54,237 nucleotides of DNA from Chara braunii (GCA_003427395.1 BFEA01000446.1:1268526-1322762), one strand, 5' to 3'; positions 1 to 11,248 are shown, numbered from the stretch's first letter. Made by a program: numbers and translations. The notes: a model not told the origin generated them from the letters alone.

Positions 1-6
1 CCCCCT

Positions 7-13
7 AATCAAC

Positions 14-59
<46 letters not shown>
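7..59. repeat. (AATC)n microsatellite
   Basis: Thirteen tetranucleotide units of AATC, with the early units partly AACC, run from the window edge into AT-rich DNA. It is a simple repeat with no sign of function. Confidence 0.95.
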
Positions 60-590
60 GTAATAATAAAAAAAAAATAAAAAAAATCTATGTGTTTTGA
101 GTCTGGTTTTGTTTTTGATTTTTAAAAAATAATTTAAATGTTAAAAAAATACCAATAAAAATATGAAAATGTAGAGAGGAAAAAAATCTACACCCCCATA
201 TTTTTTATTGTTTTTTTTTAGTTATTTTCTGGGGGCGAAAAAAAGTTTCGCAGGGCAAGTTGTACCACGTTGTAACAGGGTATAACGCAGAGTTGAAACA
301 CGGTTCAACGGGAGTTGAACTGTTAAACTTCAAACCCCCGTTGAATCAGATTTCGGACACACAGTGTGTCCCTTACTATGTTTTCCAGTAGTAAGTTTTG
401 AATTTCAGATGAATTTCTGAACGAGACTTGAATCCCTAGATATATTTCAACTGTCGCCCGTGGTTTAACCTTTATCCCTAGATCTAGTGCTAGTGGTTCT
501 CCTTTGGGGGTGAGGGCAACATATTTCTGCCAACTCACCCGTATCTCTGATGCGAGCACATATTAGAGAGACATTCCTCCAACGCAGATA

Positions 591-1549
591 ACATAGGATT
601 CGTGAAAACCTAACAAAACAAATTGTTAGGTTTGCACGAAATTTATTCAAGATTATGATATTACGTTTTTCATGTCTCCTCAAGGAACAAAATTCTACGT
701 GAAGTGAAACATCCGCAAAAAAAAAGAACAGAAAACTAATTTTTCAGAACCACTGGAGGGGGCGAGGAAAAAAACGGTTTTTTTCATAGAAAATCACGAC
801 CTGGTGAAGCACCGTAGGTTCAAGAACTGAAATATCCTGACTTTTTGTTATCCAAAAAAATTGTGTTTATAATCCTATAAGATGTGTAGCACGATGAATT
901 TATTCGGGGGTTTTTCGAACGAGCAAACATATTCTCCTGTTCGTGAATACGTTCACTTGAACATGTTTTCCCATACATGGACGAATATATTATTTTTTGT
1001 TGTTTGTTTTAATTTTTTTCCCTATATTTTTATTTTAAACTCGTGTTTGGCTAAGAATTTAAAAATGTCTCCGAGGCAAAAGTTGTTTGTATTCTTATTT
1101 TAAATGACATATATTTTTTGATAAGGGTTTTGTTGTTAAGTTCAAAAGTGATTTATAGTCCTATAAATTATTTTGTGCAGAGTTTGGCTTTGACCTAACT
1201 GTGGAAACTGACTTATAGTCCTATAAATGAGTATTCACCAAAACACGTTTTTTTTTTATATCTTTCAAGTTTGCCTTGTCATCCTTAAAAATTACCTTAT
1301 TTGAACTCTGTTTTTTTGCCAATCTACCGAGAATGACTTATAGTCATATAAAAGCATTTTGCAAGGAAGGGTTTTCTTGCACATTTTGAGGAACGCTAGA
1401 CTTTTCACCTGATTTTTTGCCTCCTTTATCGCAAAATGATTTAAAACGCTCTCTTTTTGTGTAAAAAATAACAGTTTGACTTTTACTTTTTCATTCTAGA
1501 AGAAATGTTAGGTTTTCTCCGATTCTGAGGTTTTCACGAATCCCCTGTT
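591..1549. mobile_element. 959-bp non-autonomous TIR DNA transposon inserted in LINE-A
   Basis: The ends are inverted: GGATTCGTGAAAACCT at 596-611 and its complement AGGTTTTCACGAATCC at 1528-1543, with partial matching a few bases further out (AACATA against AACAGG). The flanks are AGATA at 586-590 and AGATA at 1550-1554, a 5-bp target duplication. The LINE reading frame on both sides fits when one AGATA and the insert are removed (ASL...SALEECL). The interior is AT-rich with no transposase-like frame. Near the left end is a hairpin (599-642). Four copies of a TTATAG-NN-CTATAA motif lie inside. I cannot assign a superfamily; a 5-bp duplication excludes the standard hAT and Harbinger sizes. 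Confidence 0.82.
866..1354. repeat. Four copies of an interrupted palindrome, TTATAG-NN-CTATAA
   Basis: Copies lie at 866-880, 1151-1168, 1211-1228 and 1336-1354. The second is the best: ATTTATAG, TC, CTATAAAT. Copies 2-4 are each preceded by a TG (GTG, CTG or ATG) and an A. They are spaced about 60 to 285 bases apart within the TIR element. They could be protein-binding sites or seeds of secondary structure, but this is inference. Confidence 0.7.
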
Positions 1550-3728
1550 AGATAGTGAAGCAATCGAGTTCTCCGAGATAGCTGAGAAGTCATCAGCTAA
1601 TGCTGAGACTTTGATCGAGTAGGATGGGGATATCTGCAGACCATAGAAGTTTGGATGATGTCTTACCATATTTAGCAGTACTTCTAGTTGGATCACGAAA
1701 AGAGAGGGGGCGAGGGGGCAGCCTTGGCGGAGGGATCTAGTCACTTTAAAGGAAGAAGATGGATGTCCATTGATTATGACTCTACCAGAGGATGCTTCAT
1801 ACAACACTTTGACAAAACTTATGAAGTTGAGACCCACACCTGCCTTTTCTAGAGTGGCCTGTGTGAAGTCCCAGTTTACTCTATCATAGGTTTTTTGAAA
1901 ATCTATGAGTATGACTGTATTATTCAGGTTGTGTTGATTAATTCAGTCAATGGATTGAGAAATTGTCATAACATTGTCTAGGAGTTGTCTACCTGGTATA
2001 AAGCCCGATTGGTCTGGATGTATCAGTTTGTTGAGAAGAGTTTTTATCCGCCGTGCTGGTACATTGGCTAAGATTTTGCCATGCACATTTAGTAGAGAGA
2101 TTGGTCTATAATTACGAACGTTAGTCTTTTCTTCTTTCGTATATATAAGAGTGATTATACCCTCTGCCGTGTTGGGGCCAAGGGAATTACCTTTGAGAAT
2201 CTTATTGAAAACTCTGAGAAGATCAAGAGCAAGCAGCGACAAAAAATGAAGGTAGAATTCCACAAGCAGTCCGTCAGGGCCTGGACATTTGCCCCTGGCC
2301 ATACTGTTGACTGCTGCGGTAATCTCTGATAACGTTATGGGGTTCTCTAGTGAAGATGTTTCTATGTCATTCAGGATTCTGGATGTGGAGCTCCATAGGA
2401 AACGCTCTAGCTGCGGGGGAACTATCAGAGAGTTGAGAGGTTTTTCGGATAAAGGTAACTGCTGATAGAAAATCCTAACATATTCACACAGTTGAATGGA
2501 CTCTTTCACGGGGGGCTGAGAGGGATCAGTTGGGTGGTTGAGTGTAGTAATCATATTAGCGCCTTTGGTGGATGGTATTGCTGATGAGGTTTTTGCATCC
2601 AGTTTGTAAGTGTATACAAGTTTGTCTATTAGTCTATATTTTTCCCATAAATTATGATATCTGATTTGCATATTTTGCCATTCTTGAGTCAGCCTTGCTA
2701 TCTTATGGTGTGTGACTATCTGTGCAAAGTACGAATCTGTGTTTTTCTTCTCTAGTGCCTCTATTTTCCTTCTCAACAGTAGCTCTTCGTATTTGCGATT
2801 AACTGCCTTGACTCGGGAGATGAGGTTCAATTGATTGGAGATGAGGGTTAGACCCTTGTCCAACCATAGACCTTCATTCTCGAAGATTGTAGTGTTGCTT
2901 CTCCATTCCTCCCATGATCTCCATACCCATTCTACTATACCTGGATCTTCCAAGACATGTAGGCTTAGTCTAAAAAGTCCCTTCCCCCTTGAGGTATCCA
3001 AGCCCAGGTTGAGGAGGATTGAGACTGGCTTGTGATCCGAAAGGGGGTTAGTAGTTATTTCTACTTTATTTACCAGTTGTAGGGTGGAGTCATTGGTTAA
3101 TATCATGTCTAATCTCCTTGTTGTAGGGTTTTTGTTTTCCGAAGTGATGGGAGCAGTCCACGTGTAGGAATGAGAATCTAGATGGAGAACCCTGAATGGA
3201 TCAAAGAGACTGAGATCCTTCATGAGATCATTGAGGATTGCTGATTCTCATGGATGTGATAGTGAGGTGGTAGAGCCTATATCTGGGTTGAGGACTGTAT
3301 TCCAGCCCCCCCCACGACCACAAATTCGGATTGAGGAATGATCTATGGTACTGATGTCAGGAATTGGGACTTAATCGAATGATCTGCGGGGATGTAAATT
3401 GACACAAATGACCAAAGATGGGTATTTATCTCCATGGTTACCCAACACCAGTGTCCCTGCGGATCTATCCTGGTTTCCCTGATGTTATCGGTTATTTTTT
3501 TTGTGAATCAAAATGTCGGTACCCCCCCTCGATCCTTGCGCGGGGGCCCATAGTTACGGGCCCGTCCACCATGGAGGCATCGAGGATAGTTTGTCATCGA
3601 AGAGCTTAGTCTCCTGTAGGAGCATGATTGAGGTTCGGCGTGAGTAGGTCCATGATTTCAGTCTGGCGCGTTTCTGCTTCCCAGTGTTGTCTACCAATCC
3701 GTGAACGTTCCATGAGGTTACTGAGAGC

Positions 3729-5640
3729 CTACCGTCCATTCGCAGTGGCAGATTGCTGCCCGTGTTGGATAGGCTCAGAGCCAATTCCCTGTGTGTTCGG
3801 AGGGTCAATCAGGCTCGGTACATCACATGGACGCTTCATTGATTCTAGGATGTATCTGGAAAAAATAGAGCGTTCCTTCGGGATGTGATAGCCTAGTTCA
3901 GCTATGATGTCTCCCAGAATCCCACCCCCCAGGGATGGGTAAAAACGTTCTTTGGTATTGTTCTTTTTGAACCACGCTGTCGGTGCCCAGAAGAAACCCT
4001 TGTTTATGATTTGGGGGTCCGTTCCTGGGGCCTGGGCTGCTTCTCGACACATGCTGAGAATGGGGTGGGTCTTTCCTGACTGACCTTTTCTATATGTTGA
4101 TGTGCAGGGCATTGTCTGAATTGGTCTCACGAAATACTTTTTGTCGAGCGTTTTCCTCGCCGCTTGAAGAAATTCGTTGGGGTGAGGAAATGCGTTTGTC
4201 GTGAGAGAAGGGAGGAATAGCTCGTTGTTATCATTCTGCTGCAACAACAATAGAGTGGTTTGGTTGCTTTGCTTGAACACCAATGGGGCCATGACGTAAG
4301 GAGTGTCATGCTGGGCTGTGGGGCTTACTGGGCCCAGTAGCTGCGGGGGTGGAGGATGCTGGATCTCCTTTGAGACTGTGCCCATAGTCTCATCCACTGT
4401 GCGAGGCTTCTTCTGTGGCTGTGCAACTGGTGGAGTTGTGCCGGTGTTGGAGCCACCGGCTGCAGTTGCGGAAGGGGAGTTGAGGGGAACTGTCCCTTGG
4501 GTTGGTATGACTCCCTGATTGTGAACGCCCTGCGGATCTGGGTATTGCTTCCGATCTTCTCCAACCTCAGTGATGGCTAGTATGCCTTCGTCACCCGAGA
4601 CCCTCAACTGTTGGTTGAGTGTGCCAGACTGTACGATGGTACCACGACCGAAAAGTGCGTGTATCCCTTGATTCTGGCTGGCTGAGCCTGGGTGTGGGGT
4701 TCCTATCTGCCGCCAAGCTAGTTTGTCCCCTGCTGATGTTCTGGGACGCGGTTCTGTAGCTGGCGCAGGCTTACCCTAACCGATTGCAGGTTGATAGGAA
4801 CCCACTTGGGGGGGGTTCTTATTTCCCTGTCCCCATTGAGGTCCTTTCTTCCTGGGCGTCTTCTGCTGGGCATCATATTCCCTGAAATCAAAGCCCTCCC
4901 AGTTGTTTCGTCTGGATGTCAGTTGCCCTTGAGCAAACTGGTGCGAGGTGGGGTAGGGAGAAGTTCCCTGATGGTTTGGGTAGGCGTCCCTTGTCGAGTT
5001 GTTATCGTTGTCCGCCCTGCATTCTTCAGTGGAATGCCCATATCTGTAGCAGTAGTCACAAAATGGGCATTTCTCCTGTTTATGTCCATGGCGTTTGCAA
5101 CTCTTACACCAGGGAGTGTTCGAGTTGACGAGATCTGCCGACAGGTACTCCGTTCCATCCCAAACCTTCAATCGAGATCTAAATTGGTCTTCAGCGCTGG
5201 GGTGGAGTTGGTACTTGAGGTTGCCCAGTTTTGGGTCTTCAGGGTCGCTAATTGGAGGGAATTCCTTGATGATTTTCCCCATTACAGCTTCCAATCCTGT
5301 CTTGGTGAAGACAGAAGCTGCAATGGGAAATCTCATAGTCATTACCCAGTAATTATTGCGCTTTGTCTTCTTCTCTTTTCTTTTCCCACTCCGTACGGGG
5401 GAGCCATTGCCGAAAAAAAACATGACTCCATTTCTTCCCTTCCTTGAAGCTCATTTCTTTCTTGGTGTTCAACAACCATTCCACTACTTTCAAATTTTTA
5501 GCCACGTACGTTAATTGACCTTTCCCTTCCAGATGAGTTGTGCCCTTCTCTTAGAGGAGTTCTTCTTCTGTCATTATTGACTCTTCCATGAAACCACGGA
5601 GGAATTCCGGATGATTCCACAAATTGTGTCTTCTTTCTGA
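3729..5640 (-). pseudogene. LINE-A ORF1: nucleic-acid-binding protein with two CCHC knuckles
   Basis: ORF1 of L1-type LINEs binds RNA. The open frame from 5423 to 3729 carries one in-frame TAG at 4776 that splits an otherwise continuous product of about 560 residues. Upstream (5640-5424) the homologous reading continues in a shifted frame (LTYVAKNLKVVEWLL, MSFKEG), aligning to VEYLLKIGAHKLKVGG and MSFKKW of the second LINE. The core (WVMTMRFPIAASVF, then KIIKEFPPISDPEDPKLGNL) is the usual plant LINE ORF1 fold region. Two zinc knuckles follow: CKSCKRHGHKQEKC and CDYCYRYGHSTEEC, both CX2CX4HX4C. After a proline- and glutamine-rich linker there is a further globular region with FFWAPTAWFKKNNT. 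The stop TAG at 3731-3729 lies 11 bases inside ORF2. Confidence 0.85.
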
Positions 5641-6337
5641 TTGAAGACTCAATTTGACTTTGTTCTCTCGCCTCCGTTGACCTTTTCTACTTTCACCGAG
5701 CCTCAAATCCCTGCGGCCTCATTCCTCGGGGAACCAATACAGAAAATTGCAGATATGACAGCCCTTTTGAAACCCCCTCACACCTTGTACGAGGGGGCGT
5801 TGTCCCTCCGAAAGAGATACTAGTAGATGACAAAATATATAGACCTCTCTTCCTCTTTTCCTCGACCTTTACTTATGAAAGATGCAATGGTAGGACTAAT
5901 TAAGGAAAACACAGAGGCACCAATTGATAACGTTCCCGACCTGACGGAAGAAATGACGGAGCTAACGGGATTGAAGATTGCGTCGAGCACCACTGATCCG
6001 AAAATTGATAAAGAAGGGAAAGAAACGAAGATAATGAGTTTCATGGAATCGTAAATGATCGCAACTGTGTTCACTTTGAACCAACAGTTCAATGTTTTCC
6101 AGCGTAAAAGGAATGCGTTCACTCAACCCTGACAGGCTTGAGATATTCCTCGATATCTTCAGTACTCAGTCGACGATTGAAGTCCCGTCTTATGTCCCAA
6201 AGGAAATAGAGAAGTTTTTAAGAGATGTGTTGTATGACGAACTTCGCGAGGATATTGCACTTAAAGTTTGCACGAACACATGCTTCTCTCCACTCGCTGA
6301 TATGGCAATGTGCGCTCCTCTGCTTGTTGATACGTAG
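5641..6337 (+). pseudogene. Unrecognised, broken coding stretch
   Basis: Three plus-strand segments read like protein: 5641-5823, then (after two TAG codons) 5827-6054 in the same frame (hydrophilic, with GLIKENTEAPIDNVPDLTEE), then 6092-6337 in another frame (DRLEIFLDIFSTQ, KEIEKFLRDVLYDELREDI). Amino-acid composition is protein-like and acidic, and the minus-strand shadow is unnaturally hydrophobic. I recognise no domain. It abuts the 5' side of LINE-A but lies on the opposite strand, so it is probably older DNA into which the LINE inserted, or a fragment of another element. The evidence is composition only. Confidence 0.25.
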
Positions 6338-7096
6338 TGTTCCTCGCTCTCCTTCCCTCTTTTTCTCATGTAAATTAGTTGGACTTACGTGCATGCAATC
6401 AGGAGATCGCATAATTTTGAAACCCCATGAACATCACATATGTGACGTACCATCTTTCGTACCCAAACGATCTTCGAAATCTCACAGTCTTTGTTGTTCC
6501 TAGTAACTTCCTACTTTTCGGATCTCTCTTGGGCTTTTGGGGTACGACCCCTTTTTTTTGCTATCACCTCAGTGCACAAAATCGCAGCTCAACCAGACTC
6601 TCTCACGTCTAAAACAATGTTTCTTTTGGACTTCTTTGCATCTTTTCGGCTATCCATGCATCTACGTGAGAATTACACGCGCCTTAGCGAGAGCGCTAGA
6701 AATTCCGTTCGGCAGTTGGGATTTTCGAAAAGTACGGACGCTCCTCCCGCTGACGTGTCCTCACCTCCCAGGGTATTCAAGCCGTCAGGAGACATCGTGT
6801 AAGGAGGATACTCCCCGCACGCTGTGATCTGATTGGCTGCGAAGGAACTCACGGGGATCGATATAGCTTTCCCCGGGCGATTAACCCAAACTCTCTCTCC
6901 ATCCCTTCCTATCTCCACCCCACTCTTCCCCATCTTCTATTCCCCTCTTCACAACTACAAAACCCACAAGCGAGTCTGAAAATCTCTTTCTCAACCCATA
7001 TGCGCTTCGCTGGTAATAGTTCACTGTCCAGGAGTGCTTTGTTGTCTTCCAGATGGCATCATCTGGATCTAACTCGCCGACTCATTGATGCTCTGC
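6338..7096. other. No gene recognised
   Basis: No convincing coding frame is visible. A CCAAT-like stretch (GATTGGC near 6830), a weak TATA-like ATATAG near 6862 and a pyrimidine-rich run at 6890-6960 could be remnants of a promoter and leader, but nothing downstream supports a gene. Confidence 0.3.
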
Positions 7097-7677
7097 TCAG
7101 TTGTAATTAACGAGGACACGATGGGGAGAGGGAGGGGGTCGAGGCCATTCTGGTAGAAGCGGGAGAAGGTAATCAGAAGCTTCGTCACCAAGATGGATGA
7201 AATGAACAATTTGGTGAATGAGGGGGAATCGATGATTGGGTGGGGGGAGAGAAGCGAGGTATTCAACGTAAAGGGTGGGGATCGTGCGCAGGGTGTTATA
7301 ACATAAGGACTCGTAATCTTCCACAGGGGAGGTCCTGAAAATAACACAATATGACTCCATATGGTTGTACTGCCTCCATGCAATACGGAAGAGAAGGATG
7401 TTCACAGGAAAGGAGGGAGCGTTATGGGGGTGGACTTTGCAGAGTAGGCGGGCAACACAATGACGATAGAAAAATTGGTTGGCGAAGGTGCGATAATCGA
7501 GGTGAAATTTGATGTGGGGGAGCGGAGAGAAGGAGAGGTAATCAAGAGGGCGGAGGAAGACGGGACGAGGACGGAGCGCTCATGCTGGGAGGGGACGGAG
7601 ACGAAGCGCGGAGGGGGTGGAAGAGGAGGCAAATGTTTAGCGAGACCGGCATCGGCGACGGGAGGATTTTGCATCAT
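7097..7677 (-). pseudogene. Unrecognised coding sequence B, one frameshift
   Basis: A minus-strand ATG at 7677 opens a proline-rich N-terminus (HLPPLPPPPRFVSVPS). After a single shift near 7560-7590 the other frame stays open to the TAA at 7097 and reads like a folded protein: LDYRTFANQFFYRHCVARLL, RIAWRQYNHMESYCVIF, SLCYNTLRTIPTLYVEYL, HQIVHFIHLGDEASDYLL. It is aromatic- and Cys/His-rich, about 190 residues if the shift is ignored. It lies directly downstream of coding sequence A on the same strand, and both lie downstream of a gypsy pol (9140-12060). It may be a trailing ORF of that element or an unrelated gene. I recognise no family. Confidence 0.45.
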
Positions 7678-7679
7678 CG

Positions 7680-8985
7680 TGGTGGCTAGCCGCTTCCTCA
7701 GGTAACTCGGGATTTCGCGCGGAATCCGCTGGTATGGCTAAACGCGAGCTTGTTGGCGGCACTTCTTCGAACTCCTGTATCGATGGTTCGCCCTCCTCGT
7801 CCTCAATTTCTGCTTTTTCTTTGTCGTCGTCCTATTCAACTGTGGACTCGACTTCAACCTCCTCCTCTTCTTCCTCTACTTGCTGATCGGGGAGAGCTAT
7901 TGAATCGGGATTGTGGTCAGAGGGCACTTAATCTCCCCGATCTGAGTTGTCGGGGGAGACTTCGTCCAAGTCAAGAAAGTTCCACTCAGCTGGGTAGTGT
8001 TGGGCCAGGAAGTGTCCAACGTCCTCTGTGAAGCTAGTCGAGATGACCGTTGGTGCTAGCGTCCACTCCAAGGTTACTGACTCCGTCTAGTTCGGATCTC
8101 TAGGATTGAAGGAGATCATGCTTAGAGGCAGGTTGTCAATGATCTGTGCCAGGAAGACCAGGATTTTGTTAGCCACGGTTGCTCTCCCTCGTTGTGCCAC
8201 CTTACCGAAGAGGAGTCCCACCAAAAGCCCAGTTGTATCTGACGGCCACACTTGGGCTATAAGCAGAGTAATCTTGCCCGGGAAGGCCATCTCCCGATGT
8301 TCGTAACAACGTGCCAATTGCACCTTCATCGAGAGTAAACAGATGCTTGTGGCCACGATTCCGACCCAGTCACGAATATATCGAGGACGAAAGTGAGGGA
8401 TGACCATTTGACGGATTTCAAGAGAGCGTAGGGGATTGGCCCAAGATGGGCAGAGAGTTGAAAGATTAAAGGGGAGAGAGAGGGTAGAGAGGTGATTCAT
8501 CGGCAAGGAGGGTGGAAAGGGCGAAGAGCAGGAAGCAGTGGGGCCGGCGGATCTTATGTACTGGATCGCAGCATGAAAGTAACAATGCACTTTGCACCCA
8601 CCACCTGATTGCCTGGCCTGACCAGTCGTTGTCGCCAATCTGTCACCAGTTCACACACCCACTCGTAGAGGCTCCCTATTAAGTCGCTGCACCGCTGAGT
8701 GCCGATGTTGCACGGATTGTCACCGAACACGTCAATAACTGTCACGTCATTTTGCCTTGGCCGAGAAAAACGCAAAAACGTCGATGCCTCCACCAGGATC
8801 ATCACTGATCCACGATCCTTCGAGATCGTCACTTCCACCGCTGCATACCTAGCTTGCCGACTGAATAGGTGCGCGAATTGCAGTAGATCTGGGCTACGTC
8901 GCAGATGAACCACTTGGCGAATTTGCACAGACGGTCGGGGTTGATGAAGTTGAGCAGAGATGGTTGGTTCAAGTGCGAAGCTCAT
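7680..8985 (-). pseudogene. Unrecognised coding sequence A, multiply broken
   Basis: Minus strand. The first open stretch, 8985-8554, reads MSFALEPTISAQL, then YAAVEVTISKDRGSVMILVEAS, DVTVIDVFGDNPCN and GSLYEWVCELVTDWRQRL. After a shift or intron at 8553-8440 a second frame runs 8440-8087 (LRSLEIRQMVIPHFRPRYI, a hydrophobic helix around DWVGIVATSICLL, then FGKVAQRGRATVANKILVF). The same frame goes on through TAG, TAA and TAG codons into an acidic tail (EEEEEEVEVEST, KAEIEDEEGEPSIQEFEEV) ending near 7680. The acidic tail stays in one frame despite three stops, which supports real ancestry. The function is unknown. Being on the pol strand just past the integrase, it could be a third ORF of gypsy-1. 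Confidence 0.42.
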
Positions 8986-9139
8986 ATCGGTGGCTGCCAG
9001 CAGAGGGTATCAGATGAAGAAGAGGAAGGAAGGACAAAATTTCTATCTTGAGTAAATAGAAACGATGTGGAAGGGGCGAGAGGGTCAGGGGAGGGAAGAA
9101 GGCGAAGGTACGAGATATGGCGGGCAATAGGAATGAAGC

Positions 9140-9983
9140 TATGGTTGGCGCCCGTTTTGGAGCGATGCGTACCGTATCTGCTCCGTTAGGACCAAGTTCC
9201 ACTACGCGAAAGCAGCCAGAAAACTAGGGAGCGAGTTTTCAGTCGCGTGCACATTTACATAGTTGTACCAGGTCCTCAAATTTATAACGAATTTGAGGGC
9301 CCGCATTTTCGTTCCGGGCCTCATAATTGTGGACTTGTCTATTGTGAGCCAATTCAGTTATCTTTTGTCTTTTACGGACCAATCTAGGAATTGTCTTTTC
9401 CATTAATTCGACGTACCTTTTGGAATTAGCCTTAAAGGACGTCCGCGTGTCCTTTCCCCGTGGCTCGACACTTTCTGAGGTATCTCGGTTGATGAGGTAG
9501 GAAATACTATTGGTCTGTAGCTAGAAGGGGTCGAACTCAGTCGATTCGTAAGGTGTGGCCTAGTGAAATTCAATGATTTGGTATACTATCGTGGGCAAGG
9601 AACGTGTGTCATTGGCCACTAAATTCTGACGTAGGGCGGTTTTAATCATGTGGTTCGTATTTTCCGCGAGTTCGCTGGACTGGGAGACATGTGGAGCAGT
9701 GTGTCGGACGGTCACGCCTCTATGTGTCTTACTCACCAGTCCCTCTATCTCATCCTTAAACTCAGACCTGTTATCGGTTAAGATCTCTTCTGTATCTAGA
9801 TGGGTCACGGATGTTGAGAAATCGGTCGATGTAGGTAGCTATCTCTGAGGCCTTGCGTGTCTTGCACGGGTAAACTTCCATGTATTTAAAAAAATGATCA
9901 ATAAAAACTAGTAAAATCAAATACTCGCAATGATTAGGGTCAGGTAGCACGTCAATATTTGTTTTATCTATCCATGCTGACAT
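9140..9983 (-). pseudogene. gypsy-1 integrase core and C-terminus
   Basis: The integrase joins cDNA ends to chromosomal DNA. The first catalytic region is degraded: KTNIDVLPDPNHCEYLILLVFIDHF stands where a DFI or DVLP type motif normally precedes the domain. The second Asp is in LTDNRSEF and the catalytic Glu is in SSELAENTN. The tail (RYVELMEKTIPRLVRKRQKITELAHNR, KFEDLVQL, FRVVELGPNG) is the SH3-like C-terminal domain, which continues in frame-shifted pieces to about 9140. Stops and shifts make it nonfunctional. Confidence 0.8.
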
Positions 9984-11248
9984 GCTAGAAGGGGCGTTTT
10001 ACCTTTATCGAAACTATAGTATTTCGCCCGCGTTTTGAGGCTCGATCTGTGGCACAGACTAGACAGTTACTGACAACGTGCCTAACATCTTTGAGAATAT
10101 TAGATCGGAACCTGGTCCATCAATTTTGGGCGATAGTTCCTTCTGTGACACGTCTCGTGAAATGAACTGATTGTGCCTTGTGAGCGGATCGGGTCCAATC
10201 GTACTATTGAAACGGGTGTGGAATCGTCAAACATAGTCCCAACCTTCTGTTTTATGCTTCTGTAGATGGTCATTGATCCATCAGTAATATCGAGATCTCT
10301 CGGATTCACGACGTCTGTCATGCTTTATGTGGCCCTTTAGTGATTTGCCAGCTAATTTTGTCAGTGATATTTATCCGTCCAAGCTTCTACTTGTCAGAAC
10401 TTCTCATCATAACCGGGTCCGTCAGTTCAAGTAACTTTGTATCGAGCTTTCGTGGGGAGCTTATCTGTACGACACAGAGGACACGTCCATATGTTGCTAA
10501 CCGTCCGATATCGAACGCATGCGCCATACGCGCGATTGACGAACGTGGCACATTCGACCCAATCGACAAATCACAACTCATGGAGATGAATATCCACTCC
10601 GTAAAGTTTAACTCGCGAAATACATGTGCAAAAATAACAGAATTTATCCGAGAGTTGCGAAAAAAACGAAGGGTCAGGGAACTGAGAAGGGGTAGAAAGA
10701 TCGGGGATAGAGGAGGGAGCAACCATCTCTTCTGAGTGAAGATTCAAACCCTCTAGAGGATTTCCACCTCACCATACTTATGTTCGGTCTTCGATTCTGG
10801 ATTTGTTCCATGGGGTCACTTCTTCACTTGTGGGGACCCTGTCACGTTGGTGCAGACGTGTCAGTCCATCAACGTTTCCGTGTCGCTCATGCTTTTGGTG
10901 GCGAATATCAAATTTCATGGTCTGCGACGTGGTGGCCCATCATCTCATCATACCCGAGTAATCCTTCGACTTCTTAAAGGAGCGGTTCGTGATCCGTGAC
11001 CACTGTGAACTTCCGACCGTATAAGTAGGCAAAATAATTACCGATTCCCCACAAAGCAGCAAAGTATTCCCCCGTTGGCGCAGAGTAGTTCCTCAGGGAG
11101 GTACTGTCTTTGAAACATATTCCACCACGTGTTTCAGCCCATCTGGCCCCATCTGGGCCAGAGTCCCCAAGATCGCCTCACACTATCAATCTGTTATGAG
11201 AATAAAAGGTTTTTCTAGGTCCGTTCTTATACGAATAGGGGTCGAAGT

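Larger units (their letters stand above)
323..3739 (-). pseudogene. LINE-A ORF2: endonuclease plus reverse transcriptase, broken
   Basis: The likely start ATG is at 3739-3737. An EEP endonuclease start follows (SVTSWNVHGL, then MLLQETKL), the GGDWN motif is seen as GGGWN near 3305-3315, and SDHKPV marks the endonuclease end. The RT follows: GKCPGPDGL, NYRPISLLN, SGFIPGRQLLDN, DFQKTYDRVNW, SLRQGCPLAP and the catalytic ALADD near 1590-1600. One nominal frame is kept nearly throughout, with a TAA at 3554, further stops and a shift at 3240-3540, and a TGA at 1943 where SID(W)INQ is expected. After the inserted element (591-1549) the frame resumes with LSALEECLSN and then IYLGIQVSFRN, matching FLGVQVG of the second LINE. 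The catalytic Asp of the endonuclease motif is lost. The overlap with ORF1 suggests coupled translation in the active ancestor. Confidence 0.88.
323..5640 (-). mobile_element. L1-like LINE retrotransposon remnant (LINE-A), interrupted by a TIR element
   Basis: Reading the minus strand gives the order expected of a plant L1-type non-LTR retrotransposon: ORF1 with zinc knuckles (5640 to 3729), then ORF2 with an apurinic-type endonuclease and a reverse transcriptase (3739 to 323). The RT reading frame is cut at 1550-1554 and resumes at 586-590, on the far side of a 959-bp insertion. The 3' end is truncated: RT homology to the second LINE (47738-54237) is lost below about 340, and I see no clear poly-A tail. 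Several in-frame stops make it inactive. The two LINEs align along ORF1 and ORF2 but are clearly diverged, so they belong to related but separate lineages. Confidence 0.9.
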
